Shown here piece after piece: positions 24,101 through 33,906 of a DNA stretch of 64,000 nucleotides. A program made the position numbers and the translations under genes. The notes under the pieces were generated by a model. The model was given only the letters and a program-made list of their open reading frames with translations. It ran no database searches and was not told the DNA's origin. This stretch comes from Solenopsis invicta (Eukaryota; Arthropoda; Insecta; Hymenoptera; Formicidae), in the NCBI RefSeq assembly GCF_016802725.1, contig NC_052668.1:6244501-6308500 (forward strand). The letters run 5' to 3'. Position 1 is the first letter of the stretch. The number at the start of each line of letters is the position of its first letter.

Positions 24101-24544
24101 CTTAATATCACTCATGCAGCGTCTCTAAATGTACTCTCAATGATATTTTAATTTTTTTTAAAATGTTAGGTCAATTTGCCAAACATCATATTAACAAGGA
24201 ATAGATATTTATTTTTAATATTTTAAATTATCATTTTATTATTATTCTTTAAATTTATATTTTTTACAATACCTATTTATTATATATGCAATATAGGACT
24301 TATGAGGCTGAGAATATAATAATATGTAAATAGAAATTCTATTATAATTATATAATATTAAATTAATATTAATATATAATATTAAATATATGAGCCCCAA
24401 ATTGCGCCCAGCAGTGTAGCTGAGCACGAGTCTGTCATCAATGCATATGTATGAGTAAAGTCCTATCTGTGATGACTAGTGTTACTGCGCATGCGTCAGA
24501 AGTCCCTCAGTCTGAGAACACTTATCGACGGGCGGTCCTTGCGC
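24101..24544. other. AT-rich sequence, no gene recognised
   Basis: 24150-24400 is strongly AT-rich. 24400-24545 is a more balanced segment with CAGTGTAGCTGAGCACGAG. I see no recognisable feature. Confidence 0.4.
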
Positions 24545-24698
24545 GCGGTGATACGCGCTTATTTGCAGACTTTATCAATTTTTATTTTGTTAACTATGGC
24601 GAGTATTAAAAAATGGTAGAGAACTTTTCTGCTCAGTTTTACTTGATCTATCAATCCATGAAATCAATCCAGGGGCGGTATTTATCTGACACTCTATA
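24545..24698. repeat. Dispersed repeat shared with 54725-54870
   Basis: GACTTTATCAATTTTTATTT, TAACTATGGCGAG, AAAAATGGTAGAGAACTTTTC and CACTCTATATA align in the same order with the segment after 54735, which ends CACCCTGTATATTTA. The mariner C insertion lies at its right end. Confidence 0.65.
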
Positions 24699-24700
24699 TA

Positions 24701-26023
24701 CGAGGTGTGTTCAAAAAGTATCGCGAATTTTGTGTTTTTTCAAAAATTATTTATTTATTCATGAATATCTATTTTGTCCCCTTCAAAGTAATCCCCATGA
24801 GATATTATACACTTGTGCCAACGGTTTTTCCAATCTTCGAAGCACTTCAAAAAATCATTTTTTTTTATCTTGTTCAGCTCCTCCTTCGATGCCGTCTTTA
24901 TCTCGTCAAGCGTAGCGTAACGTCGTCCTTTCATGGGCCTCTTCAGTTTAGGGAACAAGAAAAAGTCACAGGGGGCCAGATCTGGGGAATACGGTGGCTG
25001 CGGCATCATTAGTGTGTTGTTTTTGGCCAAAAAGTCGCGCACAAGCAACGATGTGTGAGCAGGGGCGTTATCGTGGTGCAAAAGCCAATTTTTGTTCTTC
25101 CACAAATCCGGGCGTTTCTGGCGGATTGCTTCGCGCAAATTGCGCATAACTTGCAGGTAATATTCCTTATTGACTGTTCTACCCTGTGGCAAGAACTCAT
25201 GATGCACCACGCCCCTGCAATCGAAGAAAACTGTCAGCAAAACTTTCACATTCGACCGAACTTGGCGCGCTTTTTTCGGTCTTGGTTCGTGCGGCAGCTT
25301 CCATTGAGATGATTGAGCTTTGGTTTCCATGTCATAACCATAAACCCACGATTCGTCACCAGTTATGACCCTCTGGAGCAAATTTGGGTCGTCGCGGACA
25401 GAGTCCAACATCTCATTAGCAATGTTCATGCGATGCTGTTTTTGGTCGCAATTGAGCAATTTTGGTACGAATTTCGCGGCGACCCGTCTCATGCCCAAAT
25501 CATTGATAAAAATCGAATGGCACGAGCCAATCGATATGTTTAGGTCCTCAGCAACTTCTCTAACGGTGATTCGACGATTGGCCAATACCATTTTCTCCAC
25601 TTCATTAATTTTTTCGTCTGTTGTTGAAGTGCTCGGGCGTCCGGCACGCTCTTCGTCGTTCACATCTTCTCGGCCTTCTGAGAACATTTTGTACCACCGA
25701 TAAACGTTGCTTCGGTCCAAGGTAGCTTCTCCGTATGCCACAGTCAACATTCGGAATGCATCCGCGCATTTAATTTCGTTTTTCACACAAAATTTGATAC
25801 AGGTTCTTTGATCCATTTTTTTGAATAGGTAAAAATCGAAGACGATCCAAAACACGTGCAAGCAAAGCAGCTGTCAACAATTAAGTGAACATTCAAAATG
25901 GCCGAGCTTGTCGGCATAAGTGAGAGACATGAGTACCAACATAACGCCACAAAAAGATTCGAAATTCGAATATACGTAACCCGCGAAAATTCAAAATTCG
26001 CGATACTTTTTGAACACACCTCG
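24701..26023 (-). mobile_element. Mariner element C, structurally intact
   Basis: Inverted repeats beginning CGAGGTGTGTTCAAAAAGTA at both ends match perfectly over 32 bp. TA dinucleotides flank both ends (24699-24700 and 26024-26025). The element is 1323 bp with a single uninterrupted transposase frame between the repeats. Perfect termini plus an open frame suggest recent insertion. It sits at the edge of the dispersed repeat at 24545-24698. Confidence 0.95.
24755..25816 (-). CDS. Mariner transposase, apparently full-length (353 aa)
   Basis: Binds the element's inverted repeats and moves it by cut and paste into TA sites; it acts in the nucleus. The start chosen is the Met of MDQRTCIKFC, giving the usual mariner length near 350 aa; the frame stays open 15 codons further upstream. 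The N-terminal half has two helix-turn-helix regions (ADAFRMLTVAYGEATLDRSN and ITVREVAEDLNISIGS). The catalytic domain has VITGDESWVYGYD (first Asp), WLLHHDNAPAHTS (second Asp) and YSPDLAPCDFFLFPKLK (third Asp). I count 34 residues between the last two, the DD34D signature. The mariner linker (WVPHEL) position reads WKLPHEPRPKKAR. No frameshift or internal stop was seen. It belongs to a different lineage from mariners A and B. Confidence 0.95.
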   Translation of the reverse strand: MDQRTCIKFCVKNEIKCADAFRMLTVAYGEATLDRSNVYRWYKMFSEGREDVNDEERAGRPSTSTTDEKINEVEKMVLANRRITVREVAEDLNISIGSCHSIFINDLGMRRVAAKFVPKLLNCDQKQHRMNIANEMLDSVRDDPNLLQRVITGDESWVYGYDMETKAQSSQWKLPHEPRPKKARQVRSNVKVLLTVFFDCRGVVHHEFLPQGRTVNKEYYLQVMRNLREAIRQKRPDLWKNKNWLLHHDNAPAHTSLLVRDFLAKNNTLMMPQPPYSPDLAPCDFFLFPKLKRPMKGRRYATLDEIKTASKEELNKIKKNDFLKCFEDWKNRWHKCIISHGDYFEGDKIDIHE

Positions 26024-26119
26024 TATATCATTAAATAATAGATAAACCTAAGTCGTTTTGTATTCCCCTCCCCCCAATAAATAATTAAAAAGAAGTTGGA
26101 ATAAACTTAATTTTAAATG

Positions 26120-26500
26120 ATCAAGAGGCGCGGTCGCGTCTCGTGCCAATTCAAAAAAAAAGGCGAGAAGGACCGACGCCTCTTTTACGCGAGTCAGCGA
26201 GTTCAAGTATAACAAGATTATCAGATCTCAGCAACGGCTGAACCGATCAAGTTCAAAGTCGTCTCATTCGATAACTTGGGAAAAATTGAATATATAAAAG
26301 TGTTTTTATTTTTTCTCCGTGCCGTACGAGCGGAGATATCGCGATACAAATTCTAAGCTCTACATTTTTCTGTAAGATACGTCTCCTTGGTCGTCACCCT
26401 CAGGAATTCTCCCTTTCACATTTTCGACACAGTGTGGCGCTCGCTACTACACTATCAGCATCTATGCGATCAAGTGATGCACCATGTGATGTGCATCACG
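26120..26500. repeat. Dispersed repeat shared with 57125-57500
   Basis: Shared landmarks in the same order are GAGGCGCGGTCGCG, CTCTTTTACGCGAGTCA, ACGGCTGAACCGATCAAGTTC, AAAAGTGTTTTTATTTTTTC, GAGATATCGCGA and GGCG(C/T)T.GCTA. It leads directly into the outer segment of palindrome D, so it may be part of a larger composite element. Confidence 0.75.
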
Positions 26501-26589
26501 TGACTGTGATCATGATTGCGCGTATGACAGGTTTCCTAACCTGTAACCTGAATCATCAATAATATCTCGGTTTGCGGGGCAAACGACAC

Positions 26590-27785
26590 ATTTATCTGCC
26601 GAATTCTTTCGCATGGTGCAAAAATGCGTTGAATAAACCTATTATTAATGAATATGTGCAGTTAAAAATATATATTTTGCATTAACTAGAGTCAAAATTA
26701 TTATATATTATACTCCTATGAGTGCTACGTATAAAATTTTTCGAGTGTCATAAGAAGATATGATTTACAAAGTGCACATGAATATGGTAATGAAACGAGG
26801 TTAATTAAATCGGATGCACCTTATTAAATCTATTTTTATCTTTCTATCTTTCTCCAATGCATATTTACCTTTTTCAGCAAAATGTAGTTCGCTTTCTCAG
26901 GTCTGCCTCTAAGTCATGCTTTTTTAATTCTAGCGTTAATGTAAATGTATATTTTTAATGAATTGACGTTTGAAACAAGTGTCAAATAATTGAATAAAGA
27001 TATAAAAATGATTCCAATGCCTGGTGTACGTGTAATTTTACAAGTTGAGTTTCAGAGGCCTCAAGGCTCCGTGTACTTTCTGGTTTCAGAAATTTATAAT
27101 TGGATTAATTAATAAGTAAGGTATGTACATTTTGAATCCTGTTTATTCAAAAAGTTAATAAAGTAAATGTAACTTTTACAATGTATATAGAGTTTACTGA
27201 AAACTAGTTAAAATAATACATGATATTAAATATGCTCGCTGTGTTACAAAATGAATTATCTTTATAAGAAAAAATATCTTTTATAAGACGCTCAGAAATA
27301 TTATTAAATATCAGGTAACAGCGAGATTAACATATATTATTAATTTACAATTAACATTTATTTTGTAACACAGCGAGCATATTTAATATCATGTATTATT
27401 TTAACTACTTTAGTGAACTCAATATATATTGTAAGAGCTACACTTAACTTTGTTAACTTTAATAAACAGGATTCAAAATGTACTTACCATACTTATTAAT
27501 TAATCTACAGTTACAAATTTCTAAAACCAGAGAGAATACGCAGCCTTGAGACCTCTGAGACTCAACTTGTAAAATTACACATATTTTTATATCTTTATTC
27601 AATCATTTGACACTTGTTTCAAACGTCAATTCATTCAAAATATACATTTACATTATGCTAGAATTAAAAAAGTATGACTTAGAGGTAGACCTGAGAAAAA
27701 GCAAACCACATTTTTGCTGGAAAAAGTATGCATTGGAGAAAGATAGAAAGATAGAAATAAATTTAATAAAGCTCATACAATCTCC
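26590..27785. repeat. Palindrome D: foldback, centre about 27311, right arm truncated
   Basis: Same family as palindrome B but in opposite orientation, judged from the asymmetric loop (27250-27360, containing TATTAAATATCAGGTAACAG). The left arm reaches outward through GGGCAAACGACACATT and the hairpin ACAGGTTTCCTAACCTGT. The right arm ends abruptly at about 27785, where the GC-rich LINE begins. Confidence 0.82.
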
Positions 27786-27794
27786 CCGTAGGGG

Positions 27795-27840
27795 TCTGGA
27801 GTCGTTTCGGGGCCTCCCGAGGCTCTGCAACGACTCCAGA
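27795..27840 (+). promoter_or_regulatory. Nested hairpin at the 5' end of the R1-like leader
   Basis: TCTGGAGTCGTT (27795-27806) and AACGACTCCAGA (27829-27840) are perfect 12-base complements. The loop holds a second stem, GCCTC/GAGGC. The position within the first 60 bases of the element suggests a structured RNA 5' end; its function is unknown. Confidence 0.55.
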
Positions 27841-28608
27841 TACAGGAATTGGCGTTCCTGCGGTTCCCGAGCTCGCTAGGGGGTCTGCGGTCTCTCGTAG
27901 GCCGTAGATTCAGGGATTTCAGCGACCCTAGCGCCCGAGCTGGTATACCGTAATCCGTCACGTGCTGAAATTATGCAGGCCACGGGATGGACCGGTGGCC
28001 TGGGCCTCCGCCCGGGCTGCGAGGAGTAAACCTCTATAAAAAATCCAAGGGTGGCGTCTGGGGCGCGGGGTGTCGTTCCGTGTAACAGCGGGGCGGCGCT
28101 CCGTGTCTCGGGCGCCAACGTATTTAGTCGGTCGGTAGTGCTGCTGCCGGGGTGAGGGTGCCGGTCCGGTGTGGTCCCGGGCGAGCGCTTGCGCTCGTCC
28201 GGGGCCTCCCCGGGCCGTCTCCCCCGTCTTGGTGGATCCGCCTACCCATGTTGCCTCGGGCCGATGGTCCCCGGACGTCGGCCTGAGTAGGCTCCGGGGC
28301 GAGGGTGGGGTTCCCCTCGTTAAAAAAGACCCCATCATGAAAACACATGGGTAGAAAAAAAAGAGGGTACCGCCCAGGGGTGATCGGACATCCCAGGGCC
28401 GGCACGGGGGGGCTATTGTCCCGGGCCCCCCCCCCTGTCGTCATCGAACGACGGGCGGTCGAGCGGAGTCGCCGCGGGCTCCGCCGACCATAGGGCTACC
28501 GCGGAGACGAGGGTCTACGATCCTGAGTACGACCCTCGGATAGCGTACTCGGCGTCGCGCTGGAGGTACCTCCGGAAATTATTCCGGAGGGAACTCGGGC
28601 GCGATTAC

Positions 28609-31600
28609 GTGCCGAGTGACAAGGAGTTGTGGGAGATGCACACCTTCGACGTGGAGGCACGTGAGAGGATGGGAGTGGACTATTGGAGTTCCTCCGAATC
28701 CTACACGTGGTCGAGGGACTACTCCTCCTCCGACGACGATGTGCAGATCCCCCCGCGGCGAGCGGGTGCGGGGTGGAGCCGGCTCAGCGAGCCGTGGCCT
28801 CCGCTCCTGGCGCTGTGGAGGGGACGAGTCTGCTGCCCGGCGGACGGCCCGGGGTCGAGCCGGCCGATAAGGCCGAGGCCCCCGTGCCTCCCGCTGGAAA
28901 GATTTCGGCCCCGTCGATCGACGACCGCCGTGAGGCGGAAGTCGGTGGACCGGGCCCAGTTTGCGGGGCGCGTCGATTGCGCTCCCTGTCTCCGGGCCGG
29001 CTGCTCGGCGGACGCCGCGAGGCGGATGCCGGGCGGCCTGGCGGAGACAGGGAGGCGGGGGCGGCATCGGTCGCGCTCACGCTCGCCGATCCGCATTCGC
29101 GGGGGTGGCCGGGGGAGCGAGGGTGAGCCTAGCTCACCCGATGAGTCTCTTCCGGGCACCACCGTGGATGTGGACCGGCCATGTGATGAGGAGGTTCATA
29201 CCTCCAGGGGCGCGTCGGAGCCGGTCGCCCCTCCGCCTGAGCCTCCGGAGGAGGTCGTGGTCACCCCGGATATCCCGGGTGTGCTCGCCGAATCCGGGAC
29301 TCAGCGCGGGAGGAAGCGGGCGCGTGGCCGTCCCCGGCTCGATGGGAGCGGACCTTTCAGGTCTCCGTCTCCCCTCTCGGACGGGGCGGACATCAAAGAC
29401 CGCCTCCAAGGGGTGCCCATGGAGGGCTTCAGAGCACGGCAGCTTAGAGCCAATGTGCTAAGAGACTCTTCGGAGGACGAAGATATGTCGGGGGGACCAG
29501 ATTCGCGGCCCAGGCAGCGAATCAGGATACCCCCGACATTATTTACTCCCGAACAGCGTCGCGAGCTGGATCGGGAGATCGGCGTCATCTCTCGCAGCAC
29601 GACGACCGACCTGGCCGGCTTGGCCGACGGTTGGCTGCGAGAGGTGGAAATTGTCCGGAACAAGTGCACCAGGCTAGGGATGCATGGTGCCTTGTCCGGA
29701 CAACTAAAGAAATGCACCCATCTCGCCCGAGAAGCGGTGATGACCCTGGCCTATCGGGCCATGGGCCGCCTCGGGCGAGATGAGGGGCAAGAAGATGTCG
29801 CGGCAGCGGTGCGCGAGGAGGAATTAAGATCCCTCCGCGCTGAGGTCGCAGAATTACGGGGGCAGCTGGGGGTGGCGAGACGAGCACTTGTGTTCGGATC
29901 GGGGCCCTCGGCTGGGTCCCGGAGCGACGGGGTGGACTCATCCTGCCCCCCGCCGGCCCTGGCGTCCGTCCCTGTCCCCGACGCGTGTGACCGCTCTTCT
30001 TTTGAGGAGAGGGTGCTTGGACTGCTGGGGCGGACGTCTGGGTCGATGGGGGAGATGGAGAAGCGCCTGGCGCGGGTCGAGGATGAGGCGTACTATGCCT
30101 CCTCCCCGGCTGGCGCCGGTGCGAAAAGAGTGAGGGGTGGCCGTCGGGGGGACAGGGCTCCGCGGGAGGAGCCCCCTTCCCCCGAGCCACCCAGCGGCCC
30201 CGCGGACTCGCCTGCTGCGGCTCCGTCCACGGACGGACCGAGTTGGGCGACCGTGGTGGGCCGCAAAGAGAAGAGGAGGGCTGCGGCGAGGGGGGGGCGC
30301 CGACGAAGAAGTCGGTTCCCGCCCCCGCGTCCTCGAAAACCGGCCGCGGACGCTTCCTTCCACGACCGGGCGTGGCCGGTGCTGGTGCCTCGGTGGGGGC
30401 GGGTGCGGCATTGCCGCCCCTCCTCCTCCGGGGTCGCAGCCCGGCGGGAAAAAGAAGAAGAAGGGGCCTAAGGGGGGGAAGACCGGGGAGGGGTCGTCGT
30501 CGTCACGGGCGGCGTCCGCTGCCCCGGGTGCGGTGGGGAGGCGGATCCCGAGGTCCTCCGTGGTTGCGATCACGGTGGAGCCGGGGTGTGCCTCCTACAC
30601 CGACGTCATCAGAAGGTCCAGGGCGGCGATCAACCTGGGGACATCCTCCCTCAGCCCGCCCTGGGCCTCAAGTTCAGGGTATCGCAGGCCGGGGGTGTCC
30701 TCCTGGAGATCCCCGGCGCTGAGAGTCGGCCCGCGGCGGAGCGCCTCGCGGCCGAGATGAGGCGGGTGGCTGGGGGCCCGGGGATCCGGATCACCTGCCC
30801 TATGCGTAGGGTGGGGGTCCGGGTGTCCGGGTTCCTGGACTCAACCCAGCCGGAGGAAGTGGCGGCGGCGCTGGCAGGCGCAGGAACCTGCAGTGCCGCC
30901 GAGATCAAAGTCGGGCGAGTTACTCGCGGCCGCCGGGGCATGGGCTCTGTGATAGCACAGTGCCCGGTCGCGGCGGCGGCGAGGCTCGCCAAATTGGGGA
31001 AAGTGGCCCTGGGCTGGGCGGCTGCGCGCGTGGAGGCGCTTAAGGCGCCTCCACAGCGCTGCTATCGCTGCCTGGCACAGGGCCACATGCAGCACCGGTG
31101 CCCCGGTTACTTTGACCGGTCCCGGTGCTGCTTCAACTGCGGCGGGGAGGGTCACACTCGGGCACGGTGCGCTAATCAGCCATTCTGTCCCGAGTGTGCC
31201 TCCCGCAACAGGGCAGCCGGCCACCGACCGGGTGGCGCGGGCTGCCCCAAAATACCCCCCATGCCCCGGAGGGCCGGGGGGCCTCCTCCTTCCTCCCCGT
31301 ATCTGGGGAGAGAGGAGGAAATGGAAATGGAGCGGCCTCCGTCATCGCCGGACGCTGACGCTGCCCGCGGCGCTCAGGCCGTTGGGGGCGACGGTCCGGC
31401 GGTGGCCGAGGCCGCCAAGGGGGGTGCGTCTCCCGCGGGCGGGGTCCCAGTTGATGGGCCCCCGGCTGCGGTGGATGCTCGGCTGCCGGGGTCCACCTCG
31501 GACACTTCGGAGTCCGGGGAGGAGCCCCCGCCGCCTAAATCGCGCGCGGTCGATGAGACCGGCGCGCCCGACGCAGTCAGCGTGTCGAGTCACGCTTCCG

Positions 31601-31767
31601 GGGATAACCTTCCCGTGGCCAGGGTAGTTCTGTCTCCCCTCCCCCGCCAACTCCCGCAGAGGGAGCGGAGGGGGAGTAAGGCCACGAGGGAGGCGAGGCC
31701 CAAGGGAGGCGCGCCAAGTGCGCCCTCCCCGGGGCCGCCCGTCCTCGGCAAGGGGAAGCGGCGATAG
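28609..31767 (+). pseudogene. R1-like ORF1 (Gag-like, three CCHC knuckles), frameshifted
   Basis: The product would bind element RNA. The N-terminal half is Arg/Pro/Ser-rich. An alpha-helical stretch follows (LRSLRAEVAELRGQLGVARR, about residues 405-424), then PSWATVVGRKEKRR. The frame shifts around 30280-30300, near a G-run, and the conserved segment IPRSSVVAITVEPG with TDVIRRSRAAINL is in a second frame. It returns to the first frame after about 30660: FRVSQAGGVLLEIPGAESR and VGVRVSGFLDSTQPEEV. The C-terminal knuckles are CYRCLAQGHMQHRC, CFNCGGEGHTRARC and CPECASRNRAAGHRPGGAGC, the R1/TRAS arrangement. A TAA at 30469-30471 interrupts the first frame. The frame changes lie in G/C runs, so assembly error is possible. 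The downstream tail is rich in Pro, Ser and Gly. Confidence 0.82.
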
Positions 31768-32353
31768 TGCCGCTCCTCGGGTGCCCGCCCCTAGCTGCCC
31801 CTAGCGCTCGGGGGATGCGACGGGACGGGGCCCAGGCCGATGGGGCCCTGCGCCGGGGGAGATGTCCCTCCCCTGGCGCCCGGTCCGGCCACGCGAGCGC
31901 CGTGGACGGGAGGAGGCGGGGCGGGCGGCGGCGACCGCTCGTCCCTGGGCGTGGGGCTCGCACCGGCGATTGTCGGGAGCGGACCCATGGCCCGAAATGG
32001 GCGCGGGGGTGCGTGATGCCTCGCTCCGCATCCCCGGGGTCGGGCTAGGCCCTACTGGCTGACGTATCTCGGCTGGGCCAGCAAAGCCCGACTCCCAACC
32101 CGACGAACTGGCGCGTCGGGGAGCTTCATGCTCCGATCCCCAGTGGAGGGATGTTGGAGAATGCTATAGCAATCCCGGTCCCTCCACGCAACGGGGCGAG
32201 ATGGGCTCGGTGGGTTTTTAGTGGCTAGGCGGGCCGGGCCTCGCCAACTTTCTGCCGCGCAAGCGGTCTGTGCCGGCGAGGGGTACCGCGTCCCGAGTCC
32301 CACATTCCTGTGGTCTAGCCAACCCGGGGTACTATGAGTATTTTCCCCCCGTT
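31768..32353 (+). other. 3' region of the R1-like LINE
   Basis: GC-rich, ending with GGGTTTTTAGTGGCTAGGC (about 32212) and TACTATGAGTATTTTCCCC before the poly(A). A GGTGGGTTTTTAGT-like phrase near the 3' end is familiar from R1-clade elements of insects. No endonuclease or reverse-transcriptase motif is present in any frame I read. Confidence 0.6.
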
Positions 32354-32370
32354 AAAAAAAAAAAAAAAAA

Positions 32371-32395
32371 GGTTCATACCCTAACTATAGAGCTT
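32371..32395 (+). tRNA. trnM: NUMT: 3' part of trnM
   Basis: GGTTCATACCCTAA is the insect trnM anticodon arm with CAT in the loop. The gene starts halfway through its anticodon stem because the NUMT begins here. Confidence 0.7.
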
Positions 32396-32436
32396 CTACT
32401 CTTATTTATATTATTATATAAACTAATAATTTTTTA

Positions 32437-32500
32437 AATGATATGCCTGAAATAAAAGAATTATTTTGATAGAATAAATTATGTATAAATTATATACTTC
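32437..32500 (+). tRNA. trnI: NUMT: trnI
   Basis: AATGATATGCCTGAAATAAAAG is the typical insect trnI 5' half. The anticodon arm is TTATT-TTGATAG-AATAA, a perfect 5-bp stem with anticodon GAT. A trnQ remnant on the minus strand probably lies at about 32525-32600 (TTCAAAA loop). Confidence 0.78.
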
Positions 32501-32604
32501 TTTTATATATGTATATATATATATCTTTTTTTTCTTATATATTTATATTTAATAGAATGAAACTATTTCTAAAAATTTCAAAAATTTTTATGCTTCTTAC
32601 ATTA

Positions 32605-32918
32605 AAATATAATAATTATTTTAATATTAAAAATTATAAACTTTCAATATTAATTTTTTTAATTAATTAATTATTTTTTACATTATTATTATTTTTACTC
32701 TATTTTCTAAATATTTTATTCTTGTTAACTTATTTATTGCATTTTTCTTACTCTTATTTTGTACTAATTTATTAATAATTTGATTTTTTATAGAATTTAA
32801 CAACTTTCTTTCTATTTTTATCCTTAACTTCTCTATTAAAAATTTAAAAAATTTATTTCTGTTGTATTTTTTTCTTCAAACTATTATTTCTTTCTTAATC
32901 ACCTATTCTTTAATTTTT

Positions 32919-32966
<48 letters not shown>

Positions 32967-33695
32967 TCAAACATTAACAATTTTTTTTCTCATTAGAGTC
33001 CTAATAATAAAATTAAAAATCCTCTTCTTTCATTTATGATTCCCCCTAATTTCTAAATTTATAAACTTCCTATTTCTTATATTAACAATAATAAAAATCA
33101 CCGCCTTTTACATAATCTCCTCAATTAAATTAAATTTTATTCTAATTTACATTATTATTACTATATGTTCTTTCTTGCCCCCATACCTAATATTTAACCA
33201 ATTTCAAAATACTTCCCTCATACTCTTCTATTAATCAATCAGGATGAATAATATTTCTAGATTTTTTTTATTTTTTATCTGATTTAAATACATTATCTTT
33301 TACTCTTTTATTTCACTTAGCTTTTTTAATTTAATTTATAAGTTTAAAATATTTTTTCATAGTAATTTCTTAACTTACAATTATGATCAAATATAATTAT
33401 ATGTTTTACCCATAATATTTATATTCAATATAGCAGGCCTTCCTCCCTTTTCTTTTTTTCTCATAAAATAATACAAAATGTTTTTATTTTCTTAATCTTC
33501 TGATTATCTTATTATTATAATTATATTAATACTAAGATCTCTCACAATACTTTATATTTATATTAACATAATAATCTCTTCTATTTCCTTTTCATCAATT
33601 TAAATCCAAACTCTATAACTTTAAATTTTTTATTAATTATTCTAATTCTTTAATTATCTATAGAACTTTATTTATTTCATCAATTTTATTCTTAT
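32605..33695 (+). pseudogene. nad2: NUMT: nad2, decayed
   Basis: Placed by its position between trnI/trnQ and trnW. Extremely AT-rich, as in hymenopteran mitochondria. With the mitochondrial code, 32778 onward reads IWFFMEFNNFLSIFI, resembling the WF.MEIN..SFI block of NADH dehydrogenase subunit 2. An (AT)n run sits at about 32928-32961. Frame interruptions are frequent and I cannot follow the whole protein. Confidence 0.6.
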
Positions 33696-33699
33696 TTTT

Positions 33700-33762
33700 A
33701 AATTTTAATTTAATTTAATCTATAAACCTTCAAAGTTTAATATATATAATTTATTTTATATA
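33700..33762 (+). tRNA. trnW: NUMT: trnW
   Basis: The anticodon loop CTTCAAA (TCA anticodon) lies in the ACCTTCAAAGTTT context at 33726-33738, the insect trnW pattern. It precedes trnC and trnY as in the ancestral insect order. Confidence 0.65.
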
Positions 33763-33771
33763 AATTTTATT

Positions 33772-33835
33772 TATTAATAAAATTAATCTTACAACTTTAA
33801 ATTTGCAATTTAATATTTTTTTTAAACTATAAAAT
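33772..33835 (-). tRNA. trnC: NUMT: trnC
   Basis: AAATTTGCAATTT on the plus strand gives a minus-strand loop TTGCAAA with anticodon GCA. Position between trnW and trnY fits. Confidence 0.62.
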
Positions 33836-33839
33836 ATTA

Positions 33840-33894
33840 AAAAATTTTATTTTCTTAAATAAATTTACAATTTGTTATTTAAATCAGACATAAC
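33840..33894 (-). tRNA. trnY: NUMT: trnY
   Basis: AAATTTACAATTTG on the plus strand gives a minus-strand loop with anticodon GTA. It lies immediately before cox1 once the 541-bp insertion is removed. Confidence 0.62.
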
Positions 33895-33906
33895 ATTTTT
33901 ATTCTA

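Larger units (their letters stand above)
27786..32370 (+). mobile_element. R1-like LINE lacking ORF2, with poly(A) tail
   Basis: A strongly GC-rich block with sharp edges against AT-rich DNA. The order is an 800-bp 5' leader, a long ORF1 with three zinc knuckles, about 590 bp of 3' sequence and a run of 17 A (32354-32370). Between the ORF1 stop and the poly(A) there is room for neither endonuclease nor reverse transcriptase, and I see neither motif set. R1-clade elements have a CCHC-knuckle ORF1 followed by a large ORF2. This copy is an ORF1-only derivative, comparable in layout to mammalian HAL1. No clear target-site duplication was found. Confidence 0.8.

Noticed and set aside
28579..32303. 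Many overlapping frames on both strands in the GC-rich block
   Set aside because: High GC content removes stop codons in all frames. Only the plus-strand frame with zinc knuckles and its shifted segment show family motifs.
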